64,000 nucleotides of DNA from Streptomyces tsukubensis. GTDB taxonomy: Bacteria; Actinomycetota; Actinomycetes; Streptomycetales; Streptomycetaceae. The stretch covers positions 682,001 through 746,000 of the forward strand of contig NZ_CP020700.1 in assembly GCF_003932715.1 (NCBI RefSeq), written 5' to 3'. The notes beneath the pieces were generated by a model. The model saw nothing but the letters and a program-made list of their open reading frames with translations. It was not told the origin of the DNA and made no database searches. The position numbers and the translations under genes are program-made. Below, one piece after another: positions 1 to 8,963 of this stretch (its first letter is position 1; each line of letters opens with the position of its first letter).

Positions 1-105
1 GAGTCGCTCGACGCCGCGGACATCGCGGCGACACCCGCCCCGGAGCGTGCGGCCATCGCCGATCTCCTCGACACTCTCTCCCGCGTCTGGAAGGACCACC
101 GATGA
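1..105 (+). CDS. C-terminal end of an unidentified protein (partial)
   Basis: The open frame runs from the window edge to a TGA at 103-105 and gives the last 34 residues of a protein, ending LSRVWKDHR. The stop overlaps the ATG of the P450 gene in an ATGA junction, so the two are probably translationally coupled in one operon. The helical tail, with an ER...LL..L pattern, would fit the C-terminus of a MarR-type regulator, but it is too short for assignment. It marks the continuation of the biosynthetic operon to the left of the window. Confidence 0.6.
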   Translation, partial: ESLDAADIAATPAPERAAIADLLDTLSRVWKDHR

Positions 106-1268
106 GCACCGACACACCCGACGAGACGACGCCCGCCGGACGCTGCCCGTTCGCGATCCAGGACGGCCACCGGGCGATCCTGGCGAGCGGCACGGTGGGC
201 TCGTTCGATCTGTTCGGCATCCAGCACTGGCTGGTCGCCGGTGCCGAGGACGTCAAACTGGTCACCAACGACCCGCGGTTCAGTTCGGCCGCACCGTCCG
301 AGATGCTGCCCGACCGGCGCCCCGGCTGGTTCTCCGGCATGGACCTGCCGGAGCACAGCCGCTACCGGCAGAAGATCGCCGGGGACTTCACGCTGCGTTC
401 CGCGCGCAAGCAGGAGACCTTCGTCGTCGAGGCGGCCGACGCCTGTCTGGACGGGATCGAGGCCGCCGGGCCCGGCACCGATCTGATTTCCGGGTACGCG
501 AAGCAGCTCCCCTCCCTCGTCATCAACGCGCTGTACGGGCTCACCCCGGAGGAGGGAGCGGTACTGGAAACACGCATGCGCAGCATCACGGGCTCGACCG
601 ACCTGGACAGCGTGAAGACGCTGACGGACGACTTCTTCGTCCATGCCGGGGAGCTGGTCCGCGCCAAACGCGACGAGCAGGGCGACGACCTGCTCCACCG
701 CCTCGCCTCCACCGCTGACGGCGAGATCTCGCTGAGCGACGACGAGGCGACGGGAGTGTTCGCGACTCTGCTGTTCGCCGGGCACGACTCCGTACAGCAG
801 ATGGTCGGCTACTGCCTCTACGCCCTGCTCAGCCACCCCGAACAGCAGGCGGCCCTCCGTGCACAACCCGATCTGATCGACCACGCGGTCGAGGAGATGC
901 TGCGCTTCCTGCCGGTCAACCAGATGGGAGTACCGCGCGTCTGCGTCGAAGACGTCGACCTGCACGGCGTACGGATCAGCGCGGGCGACAACGTGATCCC
1001 GCTCTACTCGACGGCGAACCGCGACCCGAGGCTGTTCCTGGACCCCGATGTGTTCGACGTACGGCGTCCGCCGGAGGGCAACTTCGCGTTCGGCCACGGC
1101 ATCCACAAGTGCCCCGGGCAGCACATCGCCCGGCTGCTCATCAAGGTCGCGTGCCTGCGGTTGTTCGAACGCTTCCCGGACGTCCGCCTCGCCGGCGACG
1201 TACCGATGAACGAGGGTCTCGGGCTGTTCAGCCCGGCCGAACTGCGGATCACCTGGGGTACGGCGTGA
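102..1268 (+). CDS. cytochrome P450 monooxygenase
   Basis: A complete 388-residue bacterial class I P450, which would need a ferredoxin and a reductase encoded elsewhere. Visible hallmarks are the substrate-loop motif GMDLPEHSRYR (79-89), the I-helix oxygen-activation motif AGHDS (226-230), the ExxR pair E265/R268, and the heme loop FGHGIHKCPG with thiolate ligand Cys337. The gene starts in an ATGA overlap with the preceding gene and ends in a GTGA overlap with the FkbM methyltransferase, so three genes form one tightly coupled operon. Together with the nearby type II thioesterase and LAL regulator, this points to a tailoring hydroxylase or epoxidase of a polyketide or peptide pathway. The substrate cannot be read from the sequence. 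Confidence 0.95.
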   Translation: MSTDTPDETTPAGRCPFAIQDGHRAILASGTVGSFDLFGIQHWLVAGAEDVKLVTNDPRFSSAAPSEMLPDRRPGWFSGMDLPEHSRYRQKIAGDFTLRSARKQETFVVEAADACLDGIEAAGPGTDLISGYAKQLPSLVINALYGLTPEEGAVLETRMRSITGSTDLDSVKTLTDDFFVHAGELVRAKRDEQGDDLLHRLASTADGEISLSDDEATGVFATLLFAGHDSVQQMVGYCLYALLSHPEQQAALRAQPDLIDHAVEEMLRFLPVNQMGVPRVCVEDVDLHGVRISAGDNVIPLYSTANRDPRLFLDPDVFDVRRPPEGNFAFGHGIHKCPGQHIARLLIKVACLRLFERFPDVRLAGDVPMNEGLGLFSPAELRITWGTA

Positions 1269-2047
1269 CCCCGGTGCCGGAGACACTGCGACTGCCGAAC
1301 GGGACGACGGTCTCGCACATCAACGCGGGCGAGGCGCAGTTCCTGTACCGGGAGATCTTCACCGAGCGCTGCTATCTGCGCAACGGCATCGAACTGCTCC
1401 CGGGTGACGTGGTCTTCGACGTCGGCGCCAATATCGGCATGTTCACGCTCTTCGCCCATCTGGAGCGGCCCGGAGTGACCGTGCACGCCTTCGAGCCCGC
1501 GCCGATGCCGTTCGCCGCGCTACGGGCCAACGTGCTGCGGCACGGCGTCCCGGGCCGGGTGGACCAGTGCGCGGTCTCCGACGAGGCCGGGGTCAGCAGG
1601 ATGACGTTCTACCCCGACGCCACCCTGATGTCGGGCTTCCACACGGATCCCGCGAGCCGCAGAGAGCTGTTGCGTACGCTCGGCCTCAACGGCGGCTACA
1701 GCACCGAGGACGTCGACATCATGCTTGCCCAACTGCCCGACACGAGCGAAGAGATCGAGACCACGACGGTCCGGATCTCCGACGTCATCGCGGAGCGCGG
1801 CATCACGGCGATCGGTCTTCTGAAGATCGACGTCGAGAAGAGCGAACGGCGGGTCCTCGCCGGCATCGAGGACGCCGACTGGCCCCGTATCCGCCAGGTC
1901 GTCGCCGAGGTCCACGACACCGAAGGCGCGCTCGGCGAAGTCGTCGCGCTCCTGCACGGCCATGGCTTCACCGTGGTCACCGAGCAGGAACCGCTGTTCG
2001 TCGGCACGGACATCCACCAGGTCGCCGCACGGCGGCCGGCCGGCTGA
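1265..2047 (+). CDS. FkbM-family SAM-dependent methyltransferase
   Basis: 260 residues. I chose the GTG at 1265 because it overlaps the P450 stop (GTGA) and puts the SAM-binding motif VGANIGMFT at residues 53-61, as usual for the family. The later motif LLKIDVEKSERRVLAG matches the FkbM signature LKIDVEG.E..VL.G. FkbM proteins are O-methyltransferases that commonly act on sugar or polyketide hydroxyls. Co-translation with the P450 suggests that a hydroxyl introduced by the P450 could be the methylation site, but this is inference. It converges on the LAL regulator, with a short hairpin between the two stops. Confidence 0.9.
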   Translation: MTPVPETLRLPNGTTVSHINAGEAQFLYREIFTERCYLRNGIELLPGDVVFDVGANIGMFTLFAHLERPGVTVHAFEPAPMPFAALRANVLRHGVPGRVDQCAVSDEAGVSRMTFYPDATLMSGFHTDPASRRELLRTLGLNGGYSTEDVDIMLAQLPDTSEEIETTTVRISDVIAERGITAIGLLKIDVEKSERRVLAGIEDADWPRIRQVVAEVHDTEGALGEVVALLHGHGFTVVTEQEPLFVGTDIHQVAARRPAG

Positions 2048-2063
2048 GCCGCCGGGGGCGGCT
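2047..2063. terminator. short bidirectional hairpin between convergent stops
   Basis: Arms AGCCGCC (2047-2053) and GGCGGCT (2057-2063) pair perfectly over 7 bp around a GGG loop. The hairpin lies exactly between the stop of the FkbM gene (+) and the stop of the LAL regulator (-), so it can serve both transcripts. It has no T-tract, as is common in Streptomyces. Confidence 0.5.
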
Positions 2064-4833
2064 ACCCGCACCGGTCGCCCCGGCCCGCCGGCTCGCTGAC
2101 GTCGGCCAGTTCCCTCGGAAGCTGCTGGCGGCCCTTCACTCCCAGCTTGCGGAACACGTTCGTGAGGTGCTGCTCCACGGTACTGGCCGTGACGAACAGA
2201 TGGTCGGCTATCTCCCTGTTCGTACGCCCCACGGCGGCGAGTGCGGACACCCGCCGCTCCGACTCCGTCAGTGAGGTGATGCGCTGTCCCAGCGTTGCGT
2301 CCCAGGCACCGCCGAGGTCCGACGGTTTCGCGCCGAGCCTCAGCAGCAGCGGCGCCGCACCGCACTGGGTCGCCAGGTACCGTGCCCTGCGGATCAGGCC
2401 CCGTGCCCGGTTGTGCTGTCTGACCAGGTTGAGCGCCTCGCCCAGGTCACTGAGGACATGGGCCAGTTCGTACTGGTCATTGCAGGTGACGAGGAGGTCG
2501 GCTGCTTCTTCGAGCAGGTCGATCCGCTTGGGCAGTGGACTGTAGGCCGCCTGCACCCGCAGGGTCAGGGCGCGTGACCGGGACCGCATCGGCCGGGACA
2601 TCTGGTCGGATATGAGCCGGAGTCCTTCGGCGCGGTCGGTGCCGAGCATCAGCAGCGCCTCGGCGGCGTCGACCCGCCAGAGCACCAGGCCCGGCACGTC
2701 GACGGCCCACTGCCGCATCCGGTCCCCGCACTCCCTGAACAGTGCGTACGCCGCCCGGTGCCGCCCGGTCGCGAGGTGGTACCGCCCCCGGGCCCAGAGC
2801 AGATGCAGCCCGAAGAGGCTCTCCGAGGTCTCCTGCGGCAACGGCTCGGAGAGCCACCGGTCGGCCCGTTCGATATCGCCGAGTCGGATCGCCGCAACCA
2901 CGGTGCTGCTCAGCGGCAGCGTGGCCGCCATTCCCCAGGTGGGCACCAGCCCCTGGCCGAGGGCCGCCTCGCCGTAGGCGACGGCGGTGGTCAGGTCGCC
3001 GCGGCGCAGGGCGGTCTCGGCGCCGAACCCGGCGTAGATCGCCTCGTCGGCCGGGGTGCGAGTCTCCTTGTCACCGGCCAGTCTGTCGACCCAGAACTGG
3101 ACGGCCTCGGTGTTCTCGGCGTAGAGCACGGCCAGCAGCGCCATCATGGCCGTGGTCCGGTCCGCCGTGGCGTCTGTGTACTGGAGGACCCGCTCGGCAT
3201 GGGCGTCCGCCAGCTCCGGCCGGCCTCGCAGCGCGGCGACGACGGCCTTGTCTGCGACCGCGCGCTGCCGGGCCGGGCCACGGAGGGCGGCGAGCCCGCC
3301 CGCGGCGAAGAAGTCGGCCCTGCGCGAAGGATCCGATCTGCCGGGATGGACCAGCGCGAGGGATAACTCCCCTACGAGCAGCAGCGCACGGCTCTGGTCG
3401 TCCCCTGCCGCGGGGTGCTGGGTCGCCAGCACTTCGGCCGCCTCCCCCGGCCGCCCGCCCATCGCCAGCCAGTCGGCGAGGGACACGGCATGCTCGCCGG
3501 AGAGCAGTCCCGCGCGCGCCGCGGTGAGCAGCTCCGGCAGATGTCGGCCGGCCCTCATCGGATCGCAGATGCGTTCGACCTCGGCGGCCCCGATGCGCAG
3601 CGCGGCCCGTATGACGGGGTCGTCGCAGGCGCGGTGGGCGAGCTCCAGATATCCGACCGCATCCTCCAGTTCGCCGCGCAGAAGATGCTCCCGCGCGGCC
3701 TCGGTGAACAGTTCGACCGCGTCCGCGCCGTGCACCCGGCCGGTGCCTATCTGGTGACGGGCGAGCACATTGCCGGCCACGCCGTGGTCCCGCAGCAGTT
3801 CCAGTGCGGACTCGTGCAGGTTCCGGCGGTCGAGGGCCGACAGGTCGTCGAGGACGATGGACCGGGCCTCCGGGTGCGGAAACCGTCCGTCCTGCAGCAG
3901 CCGTCCGTCCTGCAGCTGTTCGCAGACCTGCTCGAAGGCTTCCGTGTTGAGGCCGGTCATCCGCTGGACGAGTACGGGTTCGGCGCTCGCGCCGAGTACC
4001 GCGGCCGCCCGGGCGATGTGCAATGCCGTCGGGCCGCACCGGTAGAGGGAGCCCAGGTAGGCGAGCCGGTACGCCCTGCCCGCCACGGCCTCCGGGCGCC
4101 CCGTGGCCCGCGCCTCCCGGATGTCGTTGATCAGGCCGTGCCCGAGGAGCAGGTTGCCTCCGGTCGCCCGGAACGTCTCGGCAAGGACGTCGTCGTGGGT
4201 GTCCCGGCCGAGGTGGCGGCGGACGAGTTCGGCGCTCTCCGTCTCGTTGAGGGGCCGCAGCGCTATCTCCTGGTAGGAGCGGAGGCTCAGCAGTTCCGCC
4301 TGGAATCGGGAGTCGGCCGGTGTCGGGCGGCGGAGCTCGGTCAGCACGATGGAGATACGGGCCGGGCCGATCCGGCGCGCGAGGTGCAGCAGACAGAGCA
4401 GCGATGCGCCGTCGGCATGGTGCACGTCGTCGACGCCTATCAGAACGGGCCGGTCCGCGGCGAGCGCCAGCAGGGTCCGGGTGAACTCGGCCCGCAGCCG
4501 GTTGTCGGTGCCGATCGGCGGGCCCTCGCACGAGGCCGTGAGCCGGGCGAGACCCGGCGCCCGGGCGGCCGGCTCGGGATGGTCGAAGAGCTGGCCGAGC
4601 ATCCCGTAGGGCAGGGCACGCTCCTCCATGGAGCACACGGCGCGAAGGGTGACGAAGCCGGTCTTGGCCGCTCCGGCCTCCAGCAGTGCCGTCTTGCCGC
4701 TGGCGATCGGCCCGGTGATGGTGACGACGGCACCCCGTCCGCTTTCCGCGCCGGAGAGTGCCCGGTGGAGACGGCTCAGCTCGTCGTCACGAGCGATCAG
4801 TTCATAAGGGGCTGCTCGCACTTCCGGAACCAC
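2062..4833 (-). CDS. LAL-type (large ATP-binding LuxR) transcriptional regulator
   Basis: 923 residues from a GTG start, the usual size of LAL regulators. The N-terminal AAA/NACHT-like ATPase has Walker A GPIASGKT (41-48) and Walker B VLIGVDD (130-136). A long TPR-like helical middle follows, and the last ~70 residues are a LuxR/NarL helix-turn-helix (LTESERRV...GRTNREIADHLFVTASTVEQHL...KLGV). LAL proteins are typically pathway-specific activators of polyketide or peptide clusters, which fits the P450, methyltransferase and thioesterase on either side. Codon 490 is a TTA (complement at 3364-3366), so full-length translation should depend on the bldA tRNA and be developmentally timed. The start is not backed by a strong ribosome-binding site. 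Confidence 0.93.
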   Translation of the reverse strand: MVPEVRAAPYELIARDDELSRLHRALSGAESGRGAVVTITGPIASGKTALLEAGAAKTGFVTLRAVCSMEERALPYGMLGQLFDHPEPAARAPGLARLTASCEGPPIGTDNRLRAEFTRTLLALAADRPVLIGVDDVHHADGASLLCLLHLARRIGPARISIVLTELRRPTPADSRFQAELLSLRSYQEIALRPLNETESAELVRRHLGRDTHDDVLAETFRATGGNLLLGHGLINDIREARATGRPEAVAGRAYRLAYLGSLYRCGPTALHIARAAAVLGASAEPVLVQRMTGLNTEAFEQVCEQLQDGRLLQDGRFPHPEARSIVLDDLSALDRRNLHESALELLRDHGVAGNVLARHQIGTGRVHGADAVELFTEAAREHLLRGELEDAVGYLELAHRACDDPVIRAALRIGAAEVERICDPMRAGRHLPELLTAARAGLLSGEHAVSLADWLAMGGRPGEAAEVLATQHPAAGDDQSRALLLVGELSLALVHPGRSDPSRRADFFAAGGLAALRGPARQRAVADKAVVAALRGRPELADAHAERVLQYTDATADRTTAMMALLAVLYAENTEAVQFWVDRLAGDKETRTPADEAIYAGFGAETALRRGDLTTAVAYGEAALGQGLVPTWGMAATLPLSSTVVAAIRLGDIERADRWLSEPLPQETSESLFGLHLLWARGRYHLATGRHRAAYALFRECGDRMRQWAVDVPGLVLWRVDAAEALLMLGTDRAEGLRLISDQMSRPMRSRSRALTLRVQAAYSPLPKRIDLLEEAADLLVTCNDQYELAHVLSDLGEALNLVRQHNRARGLIRRARYLATQCGAAPLLLRLGAKPSDLGGAWDATLGQRITSLTESERRVSALAAVGRTNREIADHLFVTASTVEQHLTNVFRKLGVKGRQQLPRELADVSEPAGRGDRCG

Positions 4834-4887
4834 CTCGCGGCCGTCGTCTCCATGGGTTCTGCGCCGTTCATCTACTGGTAAATGCAG

Positions 4888-5667
4888 CTATGAACGGCGT
4901 TGATTAACAGCATGATCCGGCTCCTCGGACACGTGTCCTCCCGGTGTCACGAGCCTTACGCCCCGCGCCACCGTCTCGGCCACTTGTTCCTGGTGCTCGA
5001 CCAGATAGAAATGCCCACCCGAGAAGACCTCCACGGTCGTCGGCGCGGTGGTGTGCCCGGCCCAGGCGCGGGCCTGCTCCACCGTGGTCTTGGGGTCGCT
5101 GTCGCCGATACATACGGTGATCGGCGTGTCCAGCGGCGGCCCGCTGCGCCAGCGGTACGTCTCCGCCGCGACGTAGTCCGCACGCAGCGGAGGCAGGATC
5201 AGCGCACGCAGTTCGTCGTCGGCCATCACATCGGCGTTCGTCCCGCCGAGAGCGCCCACCGCTGCCAGCAAGTCGTCGTCCGACGTCAGACGGACGGTGT
5301 CGGTGAGTGGATGCGACGGCGCACGTACGCCCGAGACGATCAGGTGCGCCACCGGGATCCGCTGGGCCAGTTCGAACGCGAGCGTGGCGCCCATACTGTG
5401 TCCGAACAGCACCAACGGCCGGTCGAGACCCGGCTTCAGAACCTCCGCGACGAGCCCGGCGAGGGTACGCAGGTCCCGCAGCGGCTCCTCGTCACGGCGG
5501 TCCTGGCGGCCGGGGTACTGCACGGCATACACGTCGGCCACCGGGGCGAGCGCGCGGGCGATCGGAAGGTAGAAGGTCGCCGAACCTCCGGAGTGCGGCA
5601 GCAGCACCACCCGTACGGAAGCTTCCGGCGCCGGGAAGAACTGCCGCAGCCACAGCTCCTGGTTCAT
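4888..5667 (-). CDS. type II thioesterase (alpha/beta hydrolase)
   Basis: 259 residues from the ATG at 5667 (MNQELWLRQFF), the start that best matches TEII family length; an ATG at 5676 in the same frame is an alternative. The nucleophile elbow is GHSMG with Ser91; the LLPHSGGSA oxyanion region (22-30), the acid in IGDSD and the late histidine in SGGHFYL complete the catalytic set. TEII enzymes edit PKS and NRPS assembly lines by removing stalled or wrong acyl groups from carrier proteins. No megasynthase is inside the window, so the assembly line presumably lies to the left. The gene is co-oriented with and upstream of the LAL gene, 54 bp away. Confidence 0.93.
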   Translation of the reverse strand: MNQELWLRQFFPAPEASVRVVLLPHSGGSATFYLPIARALAPVADVYAVQYPGRQDRRDEEPLRDLRTLAGLVAEVLKPGLDRPLVLFGHSMGATLAFELAQRIPVAHLIVSGVRAPSHPLTDTVRLTSDDDLLAAVGALGGTNADVMADDELRALILPPLRADYVAAETYRWRSGPPLDTPITVCIGDSDPKTTVEQARAWAGHTTAPTTVEVFSGGHFYLVEHQEQVAETVARGVRLVTPGGHVSEEPDHAVNQRRS

Positions 5668-6573
5668 GGCGCACATCCGGTCCGGGCCCCGGGCACCGTG
5701 GGGACGCCGTGCGAGGCACACCCGGCATGCCCGTGAGCCGGGTCAGGTGTGGGCGTCACCACGCCGCCGACCCGCCAGGTCGTCCGGTTTTCCCCGTCGG
5801 AGGCCGGAAAGACGAACGGAGGAAGTGGCTCGAACAGATGATCCCGCAGCGGTACCCATTCGGTCGTATCCATCTCGCCGGGGAGTCTCACCGCTCTCCG
5901 ACGGCATTGAAGCACGCGCATGCCGGCCTCCAGTCCAAAGATGGCAAATCGACACTAACGATGCTGGTGACGGACGTGACACCCCTGACCGGGCGCATCA
6001 CCCCCCAGCACCGGGGCTGGGGCTACTTGACAACATTCACCCAACATCACTCGCCGATATTTCGACCAAATGACGGCACTTGAGCCGTCCGGTGATGGAA
6101 TTCTGAATGTTTCGACGTTTTTCTGCGGTCACCCGGGGCAACCCAATTCAGCTGCCGGCCGGCGGAGGGCATGAGGGCGGGGCACCCGGACGTCTCCGGC
6201 CGCATCCGGGCCGACGGCCACCGGAGCGGCGCGCCGGCTGTCGACGGGCGCATCGGCATCTGCGTTTCCTGATCCGTCCGGCCACGTTGACGAGTTTTCC
6301 CGCCGGGCGGCGGCGAGGCCAATACATCATGCTGATGGTGCCCATCAGCAGGGGTGATGCGGGTCCGGTGATCCTTGGGAACGTCCTGCCTTCCCCGGTG
6401 GAACGCCGCGCGACGGCGCGTGCCGCCGCCGACAATGTCCACGCGGCACTTCAACGTCAAGACCCTTCACCATCCTGCCCGGTACCCGCCCCGGTGCGCC
6501 GGGGAGGGCGTCGTCCGCCCCCGGGAAGCGTCCCGTACCGGCGGCGGGCCCCGGTCCGGACCTGGCCGGTTGC
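5668..6573. other. intergenic region, no secure gene
   Basis: About 900 bp between the thioesterase and the LysR gene. A minus-strand frame starting at an ATG near 5873, with GGCGAG just upstream, would give a ~69-residue protein ending at 5664 inside the thioesterase start. It begins MDTTEWVPLRDHLFEPLPPF, resembles nothing I recognise, and has a low-complexity tail. The stretch around 5940-6110 is more AT-rich than its surroundings and probably holds the thioesterase promoter. A TTGACA at 6027-6032 has no properly spaced -10. Confidence 0.4.
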
Positions 6574-6579
6574 TAGCCT
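6574..6579 (+). promoter_or_regulatory. -10 element of a leaderless promoter (LysR gene)
   Basis: TAGCCT lies 7 bp before the ATG at 6587. There is no ribosome-binding site between them. That spacing places the transcription start at or next to the A of the ATG. Confidence 0.6.
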
Positions 6580-6586
6580 CCCGGCC

Positions 6587-7531
6587 ATGGAGTTACGCAC
6601 CCTGGAGTACTTCGTCGCCGTTGCCGAGGAACGGTCCTTCACCAGGGCGGCCGCGCGCTGCCATGTCGTCCAGCCCGCGATCAGCCAGCGGATCCGGGCC
6701 CTGGAGAAGGAGCTGGGCGAGCCCCTCTTCGAACGGCTGCCCCGGCAGGTGGTGCTCACCTCCGGCGGCGCCGCGCTGCTGCCGCACGCGCGGGCCTGTC
6801 TGGCGGCGGCAGCCGCGGCCTCCCTGGAGTTCGCCGACCGGTCCGGCCTCCTCAGCGGCACGCTGGTGCTGGGGACCGCCGGCGGCCTGGAGGGCACCTC
6901 CGTACCCCGGCTGCTCGGTGAGTACCACCGCCGCTATCCGGGAGTGCAGGTACGTCTCACCGGGGCGCCCAGCCCCGTGCTGATGGCGCAGGCCCGCAGC
7001 GGGGAGATCGACGCCGCGGTGATCGCGGAACCTCCGGGGGGCCTGCCGCACGGCCTCGGTTCACGGTGCCTCCTGGAGGACCGCTTCGTCGCGGTGCTGC
7101 CCGCCGGAACCCGGGACCCGGACCATCCCATGACCCTCGCCGAGGCGGCCCGCTGCCCCCTCATCGGCTACGGCTCCGGCAGCGGAGCGCACGCCTTCGT
7201 CCGGGACGCCTTCGCGGCACAGGGCCTGCAACTGGACATCGCCTATGCGACCGCCGACATCGCCCTCCAGGTGACGCTGGTGGCCGAGGGGATCGGCATC
7301 GCCCTGACCTCGTACACGAACCCGCTGCTCCGGCTGGACCAACGGATCGTCGTGGTACCGCTGGAGCCCGCGATCCGGCTGCGGAAGGTGCTCGCCTGGC
7401 GGCTCGGGAACCGTCCGGGGCCACCGTTACGGGCCTTCCTCGACCTGCTGACGGAGCTGCCCCACACCACGCATCCGACCAGCGCGACCGCAGAGGCCCC
7501 GCAGGACCCTCAACCCGCCCCACAGGACTGA
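6587..7531 (+). CDS. LysR-family transcriptional regulator
   Basis: 314 residues. The N-terminal winged helix-turn-helix (1-60, MELRTLEYFVAVAEERSFTR.AA...QPAISQRIRALE..LG..LFERL) is followed by the periplasmic-binding-like LysR effector domain (about 90-295). The start is fixed by the leaderless promoter immediately upstream. Codon 3 (6593-6595) and codon 281 (7427-7429) are TTA, so expression should require bldA tRNA. A TTA at codon 3 is an efficient translational gate. It converges on a truncated saccharopine dehydrogenase-like fragment. LysR genes often regulate such NAD-binding oxidoreductases, so the regulator may have lost its original target. Confidence 0.93.
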   Translation: MELRTLEYFVAVAEERSFTRAAARCHVVQPAISQRIRALEKELGEPLFERLPRQVVLTSGGAALLPHARACLAAAAAASLEFADRSGLLSGTLVLGTAGGLEGTSVPRLLGEYHRRYPGVQVRLTGAPSPVLMAQARSGEIDAAVIAEPPGGLPHGLGSRCLLEDRFVAVLPAGTRDPDHPMTLAEAARCPLIGYGSGSGAHAFVRDAFAAQGLQLDIAYATADIALQVTLVAEGIGIALTSYTNPLLRLDQRIVVVPLEPAIRLRKVLAWRLGNRPGPPLRAFLDLLTELPHTTHPTSATAEAPQDPQPAPQD

Positions 7532-7755
7532 GAATCCCCCGCTCCCTCGCTGAGCGCATAGGCGATATGGGCCTCGTCGGCTGCGGTCCAGTCGCCCATC
7601 GCCGCGGTGGCCGGCAGGTCCCCGAGGCCGCCGAAGAAGGCCATGGCCGGGACGATCACCGCACCCGCTTCCCGGGCCCGGTCCCGGTAGTGGGCGAAGG
7701 TGTCGAGCGGCCCCGGCCGCTCCGGCGTGCGGGTGGTTCGGGGGCTGTGGTGCAT
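7510..7755 (-). pseudogene. remnant of a saccharopine dehydrogenase-like oxidoreductase
   Basis: The frame from 7755 to 7510 encodes about 81 residues. They contain a stretch (AREAGAVIVPAMAFFGG...DLPATAAMGDW.AADEAHIAYAL) that resembles the internal region of saccharopine dehydrogenase-like or trans-acting enoyl-reductase proteins. The N-terminal Rossmann fold (GxGGxxG) and the whole C-terminal half are missing. Similarity stops at AYALSEGAG, and the frame ends 22 bp inside the 3' end of the LysR gene. I read it as the leftover of a deleted gene, not a working protein. The family assignment comes from pattern recall only. Confidence 0.45.
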
Positions 7756-7843
7756 GGAAGCGCTGTTGCGGTGATAGCTGGTCGTTGGCGGCAATCCCTT
7801 ATGGGTACGGGTGTCTCCCGTGCCGGACAGCAGGAGGACCTCG

Positions 7844-8953
7844 ATGGCGGCTTCCCGGTGCGTTTCGCGACGGGTGCTGGCGGTGGTGTGCGGGACGGCG
7901 GCGCTGTCGTCGCTGATGCTGCCGTCCGGGCAGGCGGCCGGGCAGCGGGCCGAGCCGCGGTACGTGGTGTTCCAGGGCGGTGGGACGTACAACTGGACCA
8001 GACCGGCCGGGGTCGAGAACGTATCCGTCTATTTGTGGGGCGCGAGCGGCGGAGGCGGTGGGGGCGCCGGGGGCGGGGGCGGCGGCCGGGGAGACGACCA
8101 GGCGACGGTGATCGGCCCCAACAACGCACGGTACCGCGGCGGCGGCGGAGGCGGTGCCGGTGGTGCGGGCGGCGGAGGCGGGGCGGGAGACTTCGTCGAG
8201 TGCCACCTCGGCAGATTCCAGCTCCTGGTGGTGGAGCCCACCCTGCGGGTGGTAGTGGGCCGGGGCGGAACCGGCGGAACCGCCGGCCCGGGCGGCAGCG
8301 GCGAGACCACGGCAGGGCTGCTGTTCGACAACCCGGCGACACCGGGTACCGGCGGGGACGGCGGAGGGGACGGCGGGACCTCGCGGCTCATCGCCACGAC
8401 CACCCTGTCCGGGAGGAACGAAACCGACTTGTCCCGAGCGTCGGGAGGCACCGGCGGCGGCGGAACCCGCGGCGGGGGCGGCGGGCTGGACGGGATCCCG
8501 TCGTATCTCGAACCCGGCGGAGAGGGCCGGGCCGGTGCGGGCGGGGCGGGTGGCGGCGCGGGGAGTGCGGCGGCGGACACCTTCTGCCAGACCCGCGACC
8601 GGACCGTCACCTTCGGCACCGGTGGTACGGACGGCACCTCCGGCGGGTCCGGAGCACAGGGCGCGCTCCCGGCGGGCGGCGCGGGCGGCGGTCCGGGTAC
8701 CGGAGGCCGTGGAGGCGCCGCACCCGCCGTCACCCAGGTGACCCTCCCCGACGGCACCGTCTTCCCGGTGCCCGCCGGTGTCCTCAGCGGCGGCGGTACG
8801 GGCGGGAACGGCGGTACGGGCGGCCGGGGCGGCGACGGCAGCTACAAAACCGGCCAGGGCGGCGGTGTGGTCCGCGCACAGAACGGGAACCCCGGCGGCC
8901 GCGGCTTCTACGGCGGCGACGGATCCCAGGGGCTGGTCGTCATCGCCTGGTAA
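7844..8953 (+). CDS. secreted glycine-rich protein 1
   Basis: 369 residues from the ATG at 7844, preceded by GGAGG at 7833-7837. A Sec signal peptide (RR, then a hydrophobic stretch AVVCGTAALSSLML, cleavage near GQAAG) leads into a beta-strand module GGGTYNWTRPAGVENVSVYLWGAS. Roughly 280 residues of Gly-rich sequence follow, and the protein closes with GLVVIAW. The same order (W-PAGV strand, LWGA-Gly run, terminal VVI) occurs in Gly-rich ends of tail-fibre-like and surface proteins, which often form polyglycine-II bundles. Function is unknown; an extracellular matrix or surface role is inference. Two proteins of the same plan lie within 3 kb. Confidence 0.8.
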   Translation: MAASRCVSRRVLAVVCGTAALSSLMLPSGQAAGQRAEPRYVVFQGGGTYNWTRPAGVENVSVYLWGASGGGGGGAGGGGGGRGDDQATVIGPNNARYRGGGGGGAGGAGGGGGAGDFVECHLGRFQLLVVEPTLRVVVGRGGTGGTAGPGGSGETTAGLLFDNPATPGTGGDGGGDGGTSRLIATTTLSGRNETDLSRASGGTGGGGTRGGGGGLDGIPSYLEPGGEGRAGAGGAGGGAGSAAADTFCQTRDRTVTFGTGGTDGTSGGSGAQGALPAGGAGGGPGTGGRGGAAPAVTQVTLPDGTVFPVPAGVLSGGGTGGNGGTGGRGGDGSYKTGQGGGVVRAQNGNPGGRGFYGGDGSQGLVVIAW

Positions 8954-8963
8954 CCCCGAACAA

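Noticed and set aside
6027..6032. TTGACA as a -35 element
   Set aside because: There is no -10 at a usable distance.
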